NCBI GenBank assembly: GCA_035292585.1
Contig: DATDPU010000027.1
Span: 75,740 to 139,739, forward strand
Reading direction: 5' to 3'
DNA from: DASSFZ01 sp035292585
Lineage (GTDB): Bacteria; Chloroflexota; Anaerolineae; Fen-1058
DNA: 64,000 nt
The translations under genes were made by a program, and so were the position numbers. Positions within the stretch are counted from its first letter, which is position 1; each line of letters opens with the position of its first letter. Positions 9,101 to 16,315 of the stretch are shown piece after piece. The notes under the pieces are model-generated. The model was not told where the DNA came from. It worked only from the letters and a program-made list of their open reading frames with translations, and searched no databases.

Positions 9101-9982
9101 TCACTTGCGCTCCCCGCTCATTGCCACCAATCCCACTGCGGCCAGGATCACGATCATTGCCGCCACCCCGATCACGCCGATCGGTTCCCCGGCCAGACCT
9201 GCGCCCAGCGCGACGGCGACGATGGGATTGACGTAGGCGTAGCTGGTCGCCAGCGTCGGCCGGACGCTGCGCAGCAGGTAGCCATACGCGGTAAACGCCA
9301 CCAGCGAACCGAAGACGATCAAATACGCAAGCGCCAGGCCCGAACGCAGGGTCGGGTTGGGCAGCGGCTCGCGGAAGAGCAAGCTCATCACCAGCAACAA
9401 CACGCCGCCGATCAACATTTCGGTCGCGCTCGACATCAAGCCGGGCGGCAGCGACAGCCGCCGGCTCCACACCGAACCAAACGCCCAGCTCACCGTGGCG
9501 ATCGTTATCGCCAGCGCGCCGATCGGGTACGCTTGCAGATTGCCTTCTCGGTTGAGTAGCACCACCCCGATAACGCCCAGCCCCAATCCGAGCCATTCCA
9601 AGCGCGCCGGCCAGCGCCCGAATAGCCCGGCAAACAACGCCGCCCACAGCGGCATCGTCGCCACCCACACCGCGACCAAACTGGAGGCGATCCACTGCTC
9701 GGCAAACGCCACCGACCCCATGCCGCCGACGATCAACAGCGCGCCGATCAGCGCCGATGCGCGCCATTGGGCGCGCGTCGGCGCGGGCATGCCGCGCCGA
9801 CGCAGCACGGTGTACAAAATGCTCCCGGCAACGATGAAGCGCACGCCCATCAGCATGTACGGCGCAAAGCCCTCCAGCGCGATTCGGATGCCGAGATAAG
9901 TCGAGCCCCAGATCAGGTAAACGGCCAACAGCGCGAGCACGACGTTGAAGTTGTTGCGTAGCGCCGCGATGAGCTGCGTCAT
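9101..9982 (-). CDS. EamA/DMT-family transporter
   Basis: A 293-residue inner-membrane protein with about ten helices in two EamA repeats. The first repeat carries IWGSTYLGIRIALEGFAPY and the second SLVAFTAYGYLLR, both typical of drug/metabolite exporters. The longer open frame reaches 10096, but I prefer ATG at 9982 because the extra N-terminus is charged, not membrane-like and overlaps the gene upstream. It ends head-to-head against the FemAB copy 2 stop with 4 bp between. The substrate is unknown; family members export amino acids or small metabolites. Confidence 0.87.
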   Translation of the reverse strand: MTQLIAALRNNFNVVLALLAVYLIWGSTYLGIRIALEGFAPYMLMGVRFIVAGSILYTVLRRRGMPAPTRAQWRASALIGALLIVGGMGSVAFAEQWIASSLVAVWVATMPLWAALFAGLFGRWPARLEWLGLGLGVIGVVLLNREGNLQAYPIGALAITIATVSWAFGSVWSRRLSLPPGLMSSATEMLIGGVLLLVMSLLFREPLPNPTLRSGLALAYLIVFGSLVAFTAYGYLLRSVRPTLATSYAYVNPIVAVALGAGLAGEPIGVIGVAAMIVILAAVGLVAMSGERK

Positions 9983-10037
9983 CCGGCTCGCGACGCGGCT
10001 CTGTTGTAATTGTGGTTGCTCATGGTTCGACGCAAGA

Positions 10038-10727
10038 TCACGCTCCACGGAAAACCCCCTCCAGCTGCAATAGCTTCTGTTTGACCCGCAGACCACCCGT
10101 GTATCCGCCCAGCCCGCCCCCGCTGGCGACGACCCGATGGCACGGAATCACGATCGGCATCGGGTTGTGACCCAGCGCCTGGCCCACGGCGCGGCTGGCC
10201 GCCGGCCGGCCGATCCGTCGCGCGATTTCACCATATGACACTACTTGCCCGGCCGGAATGTTCAGCGCGGCCGTCAACACGCTGCGCTGAAACGGCGCGA
10301 TCCGGCTCCAATCGATCGGCAGGTCGAACGCGCGCTGTTTCCCGGCGAAATAATTCTCCAGCTGCGCAATGATGCTCGCCAGCTTCTCGGCTGACTTGAC
10401 TACATCGGCCTTCAGCTGCCGGCGCAGTTCGGCTACAAACGCCGCCTCATCCTGCCGAAACGATATCCGCACCAGACCGGCCTCGGTCGCGGCGATGAGC
10501 AATCGGCCGACCGGTGTGCGGAGCGCCGTATAGTATACGAGCGGCTTGAGGGGCGCGGCTGGCGCGTGAGCGTAGGCGCGATCCAGCATCTCCAACGCCT
10601 TTCGATACGCTTCGAGTTCGCGCCGGCCTGCATCGGTTTCCAGCCAACGCTTCAGTTGCGGCGACGGCTCGGCATCATGCAAGAGCATCGCGATCAACTC
10701 GTCGGCTTGTGTCTTCAGCGTTTCCAT
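10038..10727 (-). CDS. ogt: O6-alkylguanine-DNA alkyltransferase with extra N-terminal domain
   Basis: The C-terminal two thirds is a suicide DNA-repair methyltransferase with the acceptor-cysteine motif IPCHRVV and the preceding FQRSVLTAALNIPAG and RAVGQALGHNP blocks. About 50 residues at the N-terminus (METLKTQADELIAMLLHDAE onward) are absent from ordinary Ogt proteins and look like the helical head of an anti-sigma factor without its zinc ligands. The gene starts 17 bp after the ECF sigma gene in the same operon, which supports a regulatory link. The ATG at 10727 is chosen because longer versions overlap the sigma gene. The enzyme assignment is secure; the anti-sigma reading is inference. 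Confidence 0.88.
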   Translation of the reverse strand: METLKTQADELIAMLLHDAEPSPQLKRWLETDAGRRELEAYRKALEMLDRAYAHAPAAPLKPLVYYTALRTPVGRLLIAATEAGLVRISFRQDEAAFVAELRRQLKADVVKSAEKLASIIAQLENYFAGKQRAFDLPIDWSRIAPFQRSVLTAALNIPAGQVVSYGEIARRIGRPAASRAVGQALGHNPMPIVIPCHRVVASGGGLGGYTGGLRVKQKLLQLEGVFRGA

Positions 10728-10744
10728 CGGCCCACACCTCCGCG

Positions 10745-11239
10745 CTAGTCCACCAGCGACTCGCGCAGTCGCTGGATGGCCTGATAGACATTCGCGCGCG
10801 CCGCAGCCTCGTTGCACTCTAGCGCGGCCGCGATCTCGGCGTAGCCCAAACCCTGAAACTGGCGCAACATCAGCGCCGCCCGCTGCTTGGGCGGCAACGC
10901 CTCGACGGCGCGCACGACCGCGCGCAGTTGCTCGCGCTGTTCGAACGCCGGGGTCGAATCGATAGCGAGTTTCTCCAGATCGATCTCCATGAGATGCGCC
11001 AGCCTGCGTTTACGCTGCTTCAGCGCATTGAACGCCGTATTCGTCGCAATTCGATAGAGCCACGCCCGCGCATTCGAATCGGGCGCAAGCCGGCCATACG
11101 CGCGGTAAGCGTGCAACAGGGCCTCCTGGCAAACATCCTCGGCATCGTGTACGTCGCCAAGCAACCGTACTAAATAACCGAGCAGTTCGGCCCGATAGCG
11201 CTCGACGAGTTGCTCGAACGGAACGGCTGGCTGGTTCAT
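10745..11239 (-). CDS. ECF RNA polymerase sigma factor
   Basis: A 164-residue sigma-70 family protein with region 2 (GDVHDAEDVCQEALLHAYRA and ARAWLYRIATNTAFN) and region 4 (LPPKQRAALMLRQFQGLGYAEIAAAL). The size and lack of regions 1 and 3 place it in the extracytoplasmic-function group. It is the first gene of a two-gene unit with the alkyltransferase. A TATATT sequence about 20 bp upstream of its ATG on the minus strand could be its -10 box. Confidence 0.9.
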   Translation of the reverse strand: MNQPAVPFEQLVERYRAELLGYLVRLLGDVHDAEDVCQEALLHAYRAYGRLAPDSNARAWLYRIATNTAFNALKQRKRRLAHLMEIDLEKLAIDSTPAFEQREQLRAVVRAVEALPPKQRAALMLRQFQGLGYAEIAAALECNEAAARANVYQAIQRLRESLVD

Positions 11240-11320
11240 CGGTCTCTATTCAATATAACAGCGCCCCGGCCGAAATGTGAAATCGGCTTGATGGCTTACA
11301 TCGCGGGTATAATCCGGCCA

Positions 11321-11460
11321 TCCTGCTAGTGGTCAGTCCACTTGATTTTGATGGGTAGCCTAGGGCCTTGTGCCCGTCCACCGCCCACGACCCCGCAAGG
11401 GGAGCGCAAGCAGGGGGCTATGCTACAGCCCATCAATTTCACATGGACTGACTACTAGGA
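11321..11460. repeat. MITE-like inverted-repeat element
   Basis: About 35 bp at each end are imperfect reverse complements: the left end reads TAGTGGTCAGTCCACTTGAT and the right end ATGGACTGACTACTAGGA. The roughly 140-bp interior has no open frame. It lies between the sigma operon and the tRNA genes. A TATAAT at 11308-11313 just outside the left end has no obvious gene to serve. Confidence 0.65.
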
Positions 11461-11537
11461 TGGTTTCGGGAGATAGGGATGAGTGAGGAATCTTTGGAGC
11501 TACACGGGCGCGTCGCAGTGGAATCGCCATAATTCCC

Positions 11538-11566
11538 TTGTCAGTTCATATCCCGCGTGGTAGAAT
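11538..11566 (+). promoter_or_regulatory. tRNA promoter
   Basis: TTGTCA (11538-11543) and TAGAAT (11561-11566) are separated by 17 bp, a near-consensus housekeeping promoter. The tRNA-His gene begins 12 bp after the -10 box, so initiation would fall in the immediate 5' leader of the tRNA. Confidence 0.75.
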
Positions 11567-11577
11567 GACAAGCGCAT

Positions 11578-11651
11578 GGTGCCTGTAGCTCAATGGTAGA
11601 GCACTGGACTGTGGATCCAGATGTCGCGGGTTCGACCCCCGTCAGGCACCC
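11578..11651 (+). tRNA. trnH: tRNA-His (GTG)
   Basis: The sequence folds into a full cloverleaf: acceptor GTGCCTG/CAGGCAC, D arm GCTC/GAGC, anticodon arm CTGGA/TCCAG with loop CTGTGGA (anticodon GTG), and T arm GCGGG/CCCGT with TTCGACC. A G at 11578 can pair with C at 11650, the extra base pair expected of tRNA-His. The CCA end is not encoded. Confidence 0.95.
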
Positions 11652-11664
11652 CTGAAAGAAATTC

Positions 11665-11707
11665 AGAATGTAGAATGCAGAATTTTGACTTCATCATTCT
11701 ACATTCT
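11665..11707. repeat. Hairpin between tRNA genes
   Basis: AGAATGTAGAATG (11665-11677) and CATTCTACATTCT (11695-11707) are exact reverse complements separated by 17 nt. It probably forms a stem between the two tRNAs in a joint precursor. It lacks a following T-run, so it is more likely a processing or spacer element than a terminator. Confidence 0.6.
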
Positions 11708-11718
11708 GCATTTCCTTC

Positions 11719-11794
11719 GCCCCCGTAGCTCAACGGATAGAGCGACTGACTTCGGATCAGTAGGTTGTGGGTTCGATTCCTGCCGGGGGCGCCA
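11719..11794 (+). tRNA. trnR: tRNA-Arg (TCG)
   Basis: A complete cloverleaf: acceptor GCCCCCG/CGGGGGC, D arm GCTC/GAGC, anticodon arm ACTGA/TCAGT with loop CTTCGGA (anticodon TCG), and T arm GTGGG/CCTGC with loop TTCGATT (four Watson-Crick pairs plus one G-T). CCA is encoded at the 3' end. It lies 67 bp after tRNA-His and may be cotranscribed with it. Confidence 0.95.
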
Positions 11795-12289
11795 AGCTAT
11801 GAGGCATCGACGCCTGCCAGATCGTAAATCTGGCGGTAAAGTCGGCGCCTCTTTTCTTTGGTGAAGGAATCATGTTGGACAAATAAGACGACTTGCAGGC
11901 GTTGAAGTCGCGATGGACATTGCCCGTACCTCAGAATTCTCGCCCCGAACCTTAAAAATCTTCGGCTCTCCCGACTTGGACGGGATTATCCGCGAATACC
12001 GCGAATCGTCGCTAATGTTTTCGCGCGATTCGCGCGATTCGCGGATTGCTTTTCCCGCCCGATCCGGTAGAGCCCAAAACACTCGCCTCACGGATAACAG
12101 ACTCGTAACAAACACGGGCATTTTGGAAGGATTTGGCAGACAAACCAGATCGTGCACATGCGAGACGAGACCCTGCGCGGCATGTCGCCATCGTATTTAG
12201 AAACACGATCGCCCTAAACGCAATCGTAATCCAGGTTCCATTCTGCCCAAGTAGACAGAGCGCGATCTGCGCTTGTTATCCCCGATCCG
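11795..12289. other. Gene-free stretch with inverted repeats
   Basis: Shortly after tRNA-Arg, GAGGC ... GCCTCTTTT (about 11801-11858, with an internal CCAGATCGTAAATCTGG stem) could terminate the tRNA transcript. At 11990-12007 and 12027-12044, CCGCGAATACCGCGAATC and GATTCGCGCGATTCGCGG form an imperfect hairpin containing a short tandem repeat. Open frames of up to 95 codons cross on both strands through this palindrome; none has a convincing ribosome site or composition, so I call no gene. Confidence 0.45.
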
Positions 12290-14044
12290 CTATTTGCCGT
12301 TCTGGTTCTTCAATATGGCCAACGCTTGGGCGACTTCGCGGCCTTTGGCTTCGATGATGGCGATGAGGTCTTCCGGCGTGCGGGTGTCCTCGTCGTTCTT
12401 CGCGTGCGGGTTGACGGCCTTGAGGTCGTACACGGCGTCTTCGATGGCCTGCGCCTTGGCGATGAGGTCGCGGGCCTCAGCCTCTAGCTTGGCAGCCTCG
12501 GTCTTGAGTGTCGCTATCTTGTCGTCGTCGCGCGAATCGGCCTTCTCCAATTCCCGCATCTTCTGGCGCAACTGCGCAGCCTGCGCGGACGGCCTGGCCG
12601 CCTGCGCGCGGAGCGGGTCGGCCTGACGTTTGGCCTCGGCGCGACGCTGCTCGATGTCGATGCTCCAACTGTGCTCGCCGTCGGCGCGGTCGGGCAGGAG
12701 GCGAAAGAACTCCTCGAAGTGCTCATCGGTGAGCGGCTGCTTCTTGGTGACTTTGATGCCGGACAGATCGTAATACCAGATGCGCTTGGTCGGCTCGCCT
12801 TTGGTGAAGAAGAGGAGGTTGGTCTTGACACCAGCGCCAACGGCGGAGAACACGCCGGAGGGCAGGCTGACGATACACCACAGGTTACAATCGTTGAGCA
12901 ATTTGCGCTTGGTCTGAACGAAGGCGGTTTCGTTGGTACGGAAGAGCACACCTTCGTCGAGGACGATGCCGCACGTTCCATCGCGGGCCAGGCTGTCGAT
13001 GACGTGCTGGAGGAAGAGGACTTGCGTCGCGCCGGTTTTGTAGGCGAAGTGAGTCTGCGCCGGCTTGCCTTCTTTGCCGCCGAAGGGCGGGTTGGTGAGG
13101 ACGATCGGATAGGTGGCCGGCGCGCCCTCGAACAGGCCGCCATAGATCTCCTGGCCGGTAAGCGTGTTGCCGTGCCAGATGTTGGGTTGGTCGATGTCGT
13201 GCAGGACGAGGTTCGCCAGCGCGATCGGGTAGATGAGGTTTTCTTTCTCGCGGCCGTAGAAGGTGCGATGCTTGAGCTGATCGATGTGATCGGCGGTGAG
13301 GTTGGGTTCGTGCGCGTACATGTACTCGTAGGACTCGGCGAGCATGCCGCCGGTGCCGCAGCCGGGATCGTAGACGACCTGGCCGATGCGCGGGGCGACG
13401 GTCTTGATCATGGCGCGGATGATGACGCGCGGTGTGAAGAACTGGCCGCCGTCGTTGTTCTTTTCGCCGAGTTTGAGCAAGAGGCCCTCGTAAGCCTGCG
13501 ACAGCGGGAACATGTGCGTCAGGTCGATGTTGGTACGGCTGATGGCGTGGACGCGGTCGAGGACTTCGAGCAGGTTGTACTCGGTGTCGATGCGGGTGCG
13601 CTCGACGCCGGACATGATCTGGCTGATGACTTTCTGGCGCGGAGCCGCGTTGGGCTTGTCTTTAAGGGTGTGCAGGTAGGGAATCAACTCGCCGTTGACG
13701 AAGGCGAAGAACGCGCCGAGCGCGCCGGCCTGCAATTCACGGCGCTTCCAGCCATCGGGCGCGGCCCAGTCTTGCCAGCGATAGGGCGATTCGATAGAGG
13801 GTCGGTAGGACGCGCCGACGGCCTCGGCGTGTTCGGCTTCGGCGGCCTCTTTCTCGTCGAAGATGCGGAGGAAGAGGATCCAGGTGAGTTCGGGAATGTA
13901 TTGGAGCGCGCTGGCGCAGTTGGAGCGGCGCAGGATGTCGCAGATGTTCCAGACGTAGTCGTTGAGCGACTGCTGGGTGGTGAAGGTCTTGCCGTTGGGC
14001 TTGTGGTTGCCGTTGGCGGGTTTGACTGTGCGCGCTCGCGCCAT
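12290..14044 (-). CDS. hsdM: Type I DNA methyltransferase subunit M
   Basis: A 584-residue N6-adenine methyltransferase. The SAM-binding motif I reads DPGCGTGGML and the catalytic motif IV is NPPFGG; the N-terminal helical HsdM domain (SLNDYVWNICDILRR) precedes them. The C-terminal 150 residues are a charged coiled coil that should pair with HsdS. With HsdS it forms the modification enzyme, and with HsdR the restriction complex. It is separated from hsdS by the MntA/HepT pair and a repeat region, instead of being adjacent as in most operons, so it may have its own promoter. Confidence 0.95.
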   Translation of the reverse strand: MARARTVKPANGNHKPNGKTFTTQQSLNDYVWNICDILRRSNCASALQYIPELTWILFLRIFDEKEAAEAEHAEAVGASYRPSIESPYRWQDWAAPDGWKRRELQAGALGAFFAFVNGELIPYLHTLKDKPNAAPRQKVISQIMSGVERTRIDTEYNLLEVLDRVHAISRTNIDLTHMFPLSQAYEGLLLKLGEKNNDGGQFFTPRVIIRAMIKTVAPRIGQVVYDPGCGTGGMLAESYEYMYAHEPNLTADHIDQLKHRTFYGREKENLIYPIALANLVLHDIDQPNIWHGNTLTGQEIYGGLFEGAPATYPIVLTNPPFGGKEGKPAQTHFAYKTGATQVLFLQHVIDSLARDGTCGIVLDEGVLFRTNETAFVQTKRKLLNDCNLWCIVSLPSGVFSAVGAGVKTNLLFFTKGEPTKRIWYYDLSGIKVTKKQPLTDEHFEEFFRLLPDRADGEHSWSIDIEQRRAEAKRQADPLRAQAARPSAQAAQLRQKMRELEKADSRDDDKIATLKTEAAKLEAEARDLIAKAQAIEDAVYDLKAVNPHAKNDEDTRTPEDLIAIIEAKGREVAQALAILKNQNGK

Positions 14045-14112
14045 GAAGGGGAACTCCGCTCCACGAATCTACACGAATGGACACGAAAGTGAGAGGCTTC
14101 GCCGCAGGCATC

Positions 14113-14460
14113 TCAGGGCTGCGCTGCGCCGCCCAACTCGTGCAGAATCGCTTCGACCTGGCGCTTGAGGTCGGGCAAGCCGCGCTCGACGGCATCCCAT
14201 ACGAGACCCACGTCAATCCCGAAATAGCGATGCGCCAACACATTTCGCATACCGATCACGTCCGACCATGGGATTTCAGGGTGGCGACCGCGGAAATCAT
14301 CGGACAACGAGCGGGCTGCTTCGCCGATGACCTGCAAGTAGTAGAGCGTCCAGGTCTGGACGAGTTCATTCTGCGCCAGAATCTCCCGGCTGGTGGCGTA
14401 CTTCTCAATGCGCTCGATCGCCTCGCGCATGTCGAACAGCCGGGCGCGATCGTCTCTCAT
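14113..14460 (-). CDS. hepT: HepT-like RNase toxin
   Basis: A 115-residue HEPN-superfamily protein (DUF86). The diagnostic RX4HXY motif is present as RNVLAHRYF near residue 76. HepT proteins are RNases silenced by AMPylation of that tyrosine by their MntA partner. Its start overlaps the stop of the nucleotidyltransferase gene by 4 bp (ATGA), so the two are translationally coupled. It sits inside a type I restriction locus, where it could guard against loss of the locus or act as a second-line defence. Confidence 0.9.
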   Translation of the reverse strand: MRDDRARLFDMREAIERIEKYATSREILAQNELVQTWTLYYLQVIGEAARSLSDDFRGRHPEIPWSDVIGMRNVLAHRYFGIDVGLVWDAVERGLPDLKRQVEAILHELGGAAQP

Positions 14461-14747
14461 AGCGGCACCGCTTCTTTTAGGGCGCGTTCGCGCACCCGCT
14501 CGCGCAGTCCCTTCTCGGTCACCACATCGACTTTGCGCCCCAGCAGGTCTTGCAGGTCCATCAATAGTCCGCCCAAATCGAATAGGCTGCGCCCCGGCTC
14601 CATCTCAACCAGGATGTCGATGTCACTTTGATCGTCGGCCTCGCCCCGCGCGACTGAGCCGAAGATGCGCACGTTGCGCGCGCCGTGTCTGGCGGCGATG
14701 CGCAGGATGTCTTCGCGTTTGTCTTTCAATATCTCGTCCAGGTCCAT
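14457..14747 (-). CDS. mntA: MntA-like nucleotidyltransferase antitoxin
   Basis: A 96-residue minimal nucleotidyltransferase with the GSX10DXD motif GSVARGEADDQSDIDILVE. In this family the enzyme transfers AMP groups onto HepT and inactivates it. It is the first gene of the pair. Length, order and overlap are all typical for MntA-HepT. Confidence 0.9.
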   Translation of the reverse strand: MDLDEILKDKREDILRIAARHGARNVRIFGSVARGEADDQSDIDILVEMEPGRSLFDLGGLLMDLQDLLGRKVDVVTEKGLRERVRERALKEAVPL

Positions 14748-14839
14748 AACCGAACCCCCGGTGATTCGCTCGAATGGCCGGTTTCGAGACCACTCGTCGA
14801 GTCCATTGTAAAGTGTTTCAGCGGCGCGTCAAATAGCCC

Positions 14840-15030
14840 GGCGCCGTTGGGTGCATTTCAGTTCTGGGGCGAACTTCTGGCTGGCGGTTGGAAACCGCGC
14901 CTATAATCCCGCGAAGCCGACCTGCGCCGGCTGGAGGTGCAGTCCGCACAGGCGGCCTTCGCGTTAGGGTTGCCGCGACTTCCAGTCGCCGAAAAACTCG
15001 CCCCCAAAGCGAAATGCGCCCGCGCCGTTT
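14840..15030. repeat. Long imperfect inverted repeat
   Basis: The left side (GGGTGCATTTCAG, GGGGCGAACTTCTGGC, GGTTGGAAACCGC) and the reverse complement of the right side (GGGCGCATTTCGC, GGGGCGAGTTTTTCGGC, GACTGGAAGTCGC) align over roughly 70 bp with scattered mismatches. No gene is present. It looks like a decayed MITE inserted between hsdS and mntA. Confidence 0.55.
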
Positions 15031-15036
15031 AGCCAC

Positions 15037-15066
15037 CCTTGCGAAGGCTTCGAAGCCTTCGCAAGG
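15037..15066. terminator. 30-bp perfect palindrome after hsdS
   Basis: CCTTGCGAAGGCTTC is followed directly by its exact reverse complement, one base away from the hsdS stop codon at 15068. The position suggests a transcription end for hsdR-hsdS or a protein-binding site. There is no T-run on the minus strand, so it is not a classical Rho-independent terminator. Confidence 0.5.
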
Positions 15067-15067
15067 A

Positions 15068-16315
15068 TTACAATTCCCCCTTGAAGGCGCGGCGCAGGAG
15101 TGAAGCGGGCAGACGGCTGATGGCGTCGAGTTGGGCTTGAAGGGCGATGCGCGCCTGCTCGGCGGCGGCCATTTGTTCAGACAGCGTTGCTACTACCTGC
15201 TGCTGTTCGGCGATGGGGGGCACGGGCACAGGAATCGAATTCAAGTCATCCTGAGTCAACTTTGGTTGAGCCATGCCTGAAATGTAGAGCTTTAAGTCAG
15301 TTCGATTCAGGAAGTGAAGCAAATAATCAAGCAACACACCATTTCTTGGCTGTACTACATGTGCATGATTGTTGACCCAAAACTTGCCCGTCGCCTTGAA
15401 CGCAATCGGCGTGGAACGCAAGACCAAATTCGCACCATCTTCACTCACAAGCAAATACTCCCCATCAAAAAGGTAATCATCGATACTGTCGATCACTCCT
15501 GAGGCGCCATAGTATGGATATTGCCCCTTTCGGACGCGCCGTTCTTCCTGTTTGAGTGGAATGCGGCGACCATCAAGATTGTCCGCGAGACTTCCGAACG
15601 GTTTTTGCGGCCACTGCTGCGCCTCAGGACTGTTGAAGACGGCGCGGAGGTAGGCGGCGGGCAAGGCTTCGGCGGCTGTGAGTTGTTCTTCGGCGGCGGC
15701 GCGGGCGCGCTCGACGGCGGCGAGTTGGTCTTGCAGGATGGCGGCGATGCGGCGCTGTTCAGGGAGTGGGGGGAGGGCTATCCTCATGTCGAGCAAGTCA
15801 CTGACGCGAAGATTGGAAATGTTCGTAGTGTTTGACGCCACTTGATAGCAATACCCCATGGCTTCTTGCGTGCGCATCCAGTATGCAAGTATGCGAGGTA
15901 CGGTTTCGGCTTTTGGCCGAAGCACCGTCACAAACGCACCAAACGTGCAAACGAACGGCGGATTGGTCACCAAGCAAGACTTGCCGACAAGTTCCTTACT
16001 ATTGGCAGTTGATACGAGTAAGTCACCTGGCTCAAGCAGTTGCTTATCACTAGGAATCCGTCTTCTCGGTATGAATCGCCGAGATTCCCAGTTGACCTCG
16101 TCTTGGACACCACTGGTCGTCAGGCAAGCGATGCTGTCGTCGAATGGTTTCTGTTTAGCCTCTCCGCTTTGAAATGTAATACCCCGAATGGCTGTACTTA
16201 CATCTCCTAACTTCGCCCATCGCCACCCCTCGGGCAGGGATCGCTCGCCGGTTAGGGGTTGAGATTCTTCGCCGTCGCGAAGCGACGGCTCAGAATGACG
16301 GGGGTGGGTGGTCAT
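15068..16315 (-). CDS. hsdS: Type I specificity subunit S
   Basis: A 415-residue protein with two target-recognition domains (about residues 20-180 and 230-380). Each ends in the conserved PPLPEQ or PPIAEQ helix start that leads into a coiled-coil spacer (QRRIAAILQDQLAAVERARAAAEEQ and QQQVVATLSEQMAAAEQAR). HsdS reads the bipartite DNA site for both methylation and cleavage. It overlaps the hsdR stop by 4 bp. The first recognition domain has lower GC and different codon use from its surroundings, as often seen where specificity domains are exchanged. Confidence 0.94.
   Translation of the reverse strand: MTTHPRHSEPSLRDGEESQPLTGERSLPEGWRWAKLGDVSTAIRGITFQSGEAKQKPFDDSIACLTTSGVQDEVNWESRRFIPRRRIPSDKQLLEPGDLLVSTANSKELVGKSCLVTNPPFVCTFGAFVTVLRPKAETVPRILAYWMRTQEAMGYCYQVASNTTNISNLRVSDLLDMRIALPPLPEQRRIAAILQDQLAAVERARAAAEEQLTAAEALPAAYLRAVFNSPEAQQWPQKPFGSLADNLDGRRIPLKQEERRVRKGQYPYYGASGVIDSIDDYLFDGEYLLVSEDGANLVLRSTPIAFKATGKFWVNNHAHVVQPRNGVLLDYLLHFLNRTDLKLYISGMAQPKLTQDDLNSIPVPVPPIAEQQQVVATLSEQMAAAEQARIALQAQLDAISRLPASLLRRAFKGEL

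Noticed and set aside
11308..11313. TATAAT between the sigma operon and the MITE-like repeat
   Set aside because: The spacing to any -35 box is poor and the tRNA-His gene has its own better promoter.
12671..14092. A plus-strand open frame of 473 codons opposite hsdM
   Set aside because: Shadow of hsdM; its composition is the antisense pattern and hsdM is unambiguous.
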